A program made the translations under genes and the position numbers. From NCBI GenBank assembly GCA_900763175.1, contig CAAFJI010000323.1:1-25087 (forward strand): DNA of 25,087 nt, read 5' to 3'. Below the pieces are notes generated by a model, which was not told where the DNA came from, did no database searches, and saw only the letters and a list, made by a program, of their open reading frames with translations. Below are positions 22,868 through 25,087 of this stretch, in pieces. This stretch comes from Lachnospiraceae bacterium. GTDB lineage: Bacteria; Bacillota; Clostridia; Lachnospirales; Lachnospiraceae. Positions within the stretch are counted from its first letter, which is position 1. Every line of letters begins with the position of its first letter.

Positions 22868-24331
22868 TTATTTGTCTGAAACAGCTGCTTTTACATAATA
22901 GTAAAGTGACCGCACTCCGAATCCGGTAGCACCTGCTGGCTGGCAGTCGGATGCAGAGCGGGTGAAGGGCAGCGCACCGGAATCAATGGAAATAAATGGC
23001 ACATCATCGTGGAAGCAGTCAAGGAAGAGTGCAGCCAGGATACCGCCAGGTTCTCCCGCAGGGGCATTGTTAAGGTCTGCCACAGGGCTTTTCAGGAGAT
23101 CTCTGTATTCATCATAAGCGGGCATCTGGGCATATTTTTCTCCGGTGAGGTCTTGCAGGCTGGATAAACGATCGTAAATAGGCTGGGCAGTAGTAAGAGC
23201 TGCAGCGCAGACCTTTCCATAGAAATTGCATACACTTCCTGTAAGACCTGCTATTTCGATGATCTCTTTCGGATTTTCATGGCGTGCACAGTAGGTGATG
23301 GCATCTGCCATACTCAGACGTCCTTCCGCATCGGTGTTCTGTACATATACAGTCTGGCCGCTCATGGAAGCGTAGATGTCACCATTTCGGTAGCTTCTGG
23401 AACCTACTGCATTTTCACAGGCAGCAATCACTGCGGTAACGTTGCAGGGAAGCTTTTGTGCTGCGATAGCACACATAGCACCGATTACAGAGGCAGCACC
23501 ATTCATGTCATAATTCATAAGCTCCATGGAACTGGTTTTGATGGCCAGTCCGCCAGTATCGTAGGTAATGCCCTTTCCAACGAAGGCGATTGGCTTTTCC
23601 TCTGGTTTGCCGCCTTTCCAGCGAAGGATCAGAAAGCGGGGCGGTAGTGTACTTCCTCTGGAAACCGCCAGAAAAAGGCCCATTCCAAGCTTCTCGCAGA
23701 CTTCCTGGTCTAGAATCTCCACTTCAAAACCATATTGTTTTCCCAGAAGCGAAGTGCGATCTGCCAGTTCCTCTGGTGTGAGGACGTCTGCTATCTCATT
23801 GACAAGATCTCGTGCAGTGATGACGCTGTGAGCGATATCAAGCCCTTCTTTTAATGAGGGCTGCAGATTTGCTTCTGCATGAACGTAAACCGGAACCTGA
23901 AAGAAGGAATTCTTCTGACTTTTGTATTTATCAAAGCCGTATTCACTGAGCGGAAGAATGGAGGCCAGCTGTGTGAGAAGCTGTTCCTGAGTGGCAAAGG
24001 TGAGCTGGTCTGTGCTGTCGATGTAGAGGCAGGTGCTGTGTAAGGCTTTTATCTGCTCACCTAGTCTGGCAGATAATTTCCGAAAATCATCGAAAGGATG
24101 TGCCGCAGAACTGTCAAATCCGGCGAGAAGTAAATTTACGAAGCTATTTCTGACCGGCAGTCTGAGACTGCGGACCTCTTTATGGGCAAGAGTCAGGGAA
24201 TCATTGGAAAAAACAGGATTCCATGCACTGTTAAGTTCCTCATCTGCAAAAGAAACCTCATCTCCGGCAGCCAGAAAGCGAATGACCGTGTCAGAGTTCT
24301 CCGGAATGGAAGAAGTAGTATAAAAAATCAT
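22868..24331 (-). CDS. M17 family leucyl aminopeptidase
   Basis: A 487-residue cytosolic metallo-aminopeptidase that removes N-terminal residues from peptides. The family signature NTDAEGRL is exact (332-339, with metal ligands Asp334 and Glu336 and the catalytic Arg338). Other site residues are Lys253 and Asp258 in GKGITYDTGG, and Asp275 in DMNGAA. The N-terminal macro-like domain is more divergent. The C-terminal end has FISIDSG and GATGFGVR. The ATG at 24331 (reverse strand) follows an AGAGAG run, a modest ribosome site; the extended frame to 24433 lacks one. It converges on the opp operon, so peptides imported there could be its substrates. Confidence 0.94.
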   Translation of the reverse strand: MIFYTTSSIPENSDTVIRFLAAGDEVSFADEELNSAWNPVFSNDSLTLAHKEVRSLRLPVRNSFVNLLLAGFDSSAAHPFDDFRKLSARLGEQIKALHSTCLYIDSTDQLTFATQEQLLTQLASILPLSEYGFDKYKSQKNSFFQVPVYVHAEANLQPSLKEGLDIAHSVITARDLVNEIADVLTPEELADRTSLLGKQYGFEVEILDQEVCEKLGMGLFLAVSRGSTLPPRFLILRWKGGKPEEKPIAFVGKGITYDTGGLAIKTSSMELMNYDMNGAASVIGAMCAIAAQKLPCNVTAVIAACENAVGSRSYRNGDIYASMSGQTVYVQNTDAEGRLSMADAITYCARHENPKEIIEIAGLTGSVCNFYGKVCAAALTTAQPIYDRLSSLQDLTGEKYAQMPAYDEYRDLLKSPVADLNNAPAGEPGGILAALFLDCFHDDVPFISIDSGALPFTRSASDCQPAGATGFGVRSLYYYVKAAVSDK

Positions 24332-24358
24332 AATGTCTCTCTCTTTTCTGTAAATTAA

Positions 24359-24384
24359 AGTGTACAATGTATTGCTGTTACACT
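24359..24384. promoter_or_regulatory. Dyad upstream of the aminopeptidase
   Basis: AGTGTA and TACACT are perfect 6-base arms 14 bases apart, located about 28 bases before the aminopeptidase start. A TACATT-like -10 on the minus strand falls within it, without a good -35. An operator is possible. Confidence 0.3.
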
Positions 24385-24454
24385 CTGGAAATAAATGCAT
24401 TCTTATCTTACATCCTAGGGGAAAAGTTGGCAAGTGGCAGATAGAAAAATGAAA

Positions 24455-24486
24455 AAAGGCATTGCAGAGAATCCTGCAATGCCTTT
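24455..24486 (-). terminator. Terminator of the DUF2798 gene
   Basis: AAAGGCATTGCAG and CTGCAATGCCTTT form a perfect 13-base stem with a six-base loop. On the minus strand it is followed by a T-run and lies four bases past the stop codon. Confidence 0.88.
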
Positions 24487-24490
24487 GAGA

Positions 24491-24949
24491 TTATTTTTCC
24501 GGAAACATTTTTCCAAATAGAAAACGGATAAGCGGGCCACAGTACATGAGCTGCCAGAAGAAGGCTACAGGGAAGTTCATGAAGGTGGTCTGGAGCCATA
24601 CAGCTACAAACTGGGAGCCTGCATTTTTGAATAATATTGTGGCAATAAGGCTCATGATCGGGCACATGATGCAGATGATCATGATGGAAATTGCAACTGT
24701 AATCGCAAATGGTCTGTCTTTAGGAGTTACGATGCGAAATGCAAGCTTGTGGGCAAGATTATCAACAATGAAGAATTCCAGCACAAATGCAACAGGCCAC
24801 ATGATCTTCATCTCGCCGAAGGCCATAAGGAATACCTGGTTGCTCATTCCGCCGATATTCAGGGAAATATTGTAACAGATCATGGCGTAAACCATAAGAA
24901 AGGCCATCATCAGAGTAAAAATAACATTTTGAAACTTGGTTTTTGGCAT
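24491..24949 (-). CDS. DUF2798 family membrane protein with two repeats
   Basis: A 152-residue integral membrane protein with four hydrophobic helices. Two halves look like tandem DUF2798 units: QNVIFTLMMAFLMVYAMICY with MWPVAFVLEFFIVDNLAHKL, and PFAITVAISIMIICIMCPIM with FPVAFFWQLMYCGPLIRFLF. Single DUF2798 units are about 70 residues with two TM helices. The function of the family is unknown. The ATG at 24949 (reverse strand) follows AAAAGGAGAAC; the frame to 25015 is unsupported. It is a single gene with its own terminator and a leader carrying two operator-like palindromes. Confidence 0.8.
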   Translation of the reverse strand: MPKTKFQNVIFTLMMAFLMVYAMICYNISLNIGGMSNQVFLMAFGEMKIMWPVAFVLEFFIVDNLAHKLAFRIVTPKDRPFAITVAISIMIICIMCPIMSLIATILFKNAGSQFVAVWLQTTFMNFPVAFFWQLMYCGPLIRFLFGKMFPEK

Positions 24950-24988
24950 AAAATTGTTCTCCTTTTTTGAAAAATGGGTACAAAAAAG

Positions 24989-25025
24989 ACACTTGTGTTG
25001 TTCGTTATCAAGCATACACTTGTGT
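24989..25025. promoter_or_regulatory. Tandem ACACTTGTGT palindromes, operator pair
   Basis: Identical 10-base near-palindromes ACACTTGTGT at 24989-24998 and 25016-25025, spaced 27 bases, upstream of the DUF2798 start. Flanking G/C bases (GACACTTGTGT and ACACTTGTGTC) extend the pair into a larger symmetric unit. Confidence 0.6.
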
Positions 25026-25035
25026 CGTTTCCAAT

Positions 25036-25041
25036 TTTATA
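25036..25041 (-). promoter_or_regulatory. Extended -10 promoter of the DUF2798 gene
   Basis: On the minus strand TATAAA is preceded by TGG (extended -10 type); no good -35 is visible. Transcription would start near 25029, so the first ACACTTGTGT site would lie just downstream of the start. Nothing else is supported up to the window end. Confidence 0.4.
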
Positions 25042-25087
25042 CCAGAGCTAATTTGTTATTTAGTTGTTTACCGAATGAATATTATAC

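Noticed and set aside
1..25087. tRNA or rRNA genes, CRISPR arrays, integrases or transposases.
   Set aside because: No cloverleaf ends, repeat-spacer pattern or matching protein motifs were seen on either strand; the only mobile-like item is the fold-back element at 1598-1762.

Overview
The window looks like chromosomal DNA from a spore-forming, low-to-moderate GC Firmicute, most likely a gut Lachnospiraceae member. The basis is AGGAGG-type ribosome binding sites, sigma-A promoters of TTGACA-17-TATAAT type, T-tailed hairpin terminators, GerA-family germinant receptor genes, a DUF1934 (YwiB-like) gene and clostridial-style Opp genes. The genus is inference. No rRNA, tRNA, CRISPR array, phage gene or complete insertion sequence was found.

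Region 1 (1-1900): ispE (isoprenoid precursor kinase) and an FCD-type GntR regulator form an operon. A perfect TTGTATACAA palindrome, matching the FadR-subfamily operator consensus, sits 22 bases before ispE and suggests autoregulation. A 165-base fold-back element lies directly behind the regulator, followed by a terminator. Region 2 (1980-5489): a spore germination operon with a GerA subunit, a GerB-type transporter fused to a shortened GerC lipoprotein domain with an internal lipobox, and an 87-residue membrane-anchored small protein. Region 3 (5494-7022): murI and a DUF1934 gene behind a good promoter. Region 4 (7023-10682): a 1121-residue membrane c-di-GMP protein with an N-terminal sensor, multi-TM block, active-looking GGDEF, PAS-like region, degenerate GGDEF and intact EAL.

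Region 5 (10693-12768): a nitroreductase (minus strand) divergent from a YeiH/UPF0324 putative anion exporter. Behind the exporter is a possible remnant of a LysR regulator. Region 6 (12807-13948): a stand-alone RelA/SpoT-domain alarmone synthetase without an HD hydrolase domain. Region 7 (14022-22787): a strong promoter drives an apparent nine-gene operon: NIF3-like metal protein, class V PLP enzyme, ornithine cyclodeaminase/mu-crystallin-like dehydrogenase, oppB, oppC, oppD, oppF and a peptide-binding protein. That is eight annotated CDSs (nif3-like, PLP enzyme, OCD-like, B, C, D, F, A), so read 'nine' as eight. This is the best candidate in the window for an undescribed pathway: import of a peptide-like or modified amino acid substrate coupled to its own PLP and imine-reducing enzymes. 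Region 8 (22868-25087, minus strand): an M17 leucyl aminopeptidase and a duplicated DUF2798 membrane protein whose leader carries two identical ACACTTGTGT palindromes.

Stretches without genes longer than about 200 bases (1595-1979, 7023-7260, 11221-11428, 12515-12958) are described through the repeat, promoter, remnant and terminator entries. Apart from those signals I see nothing coding in them.
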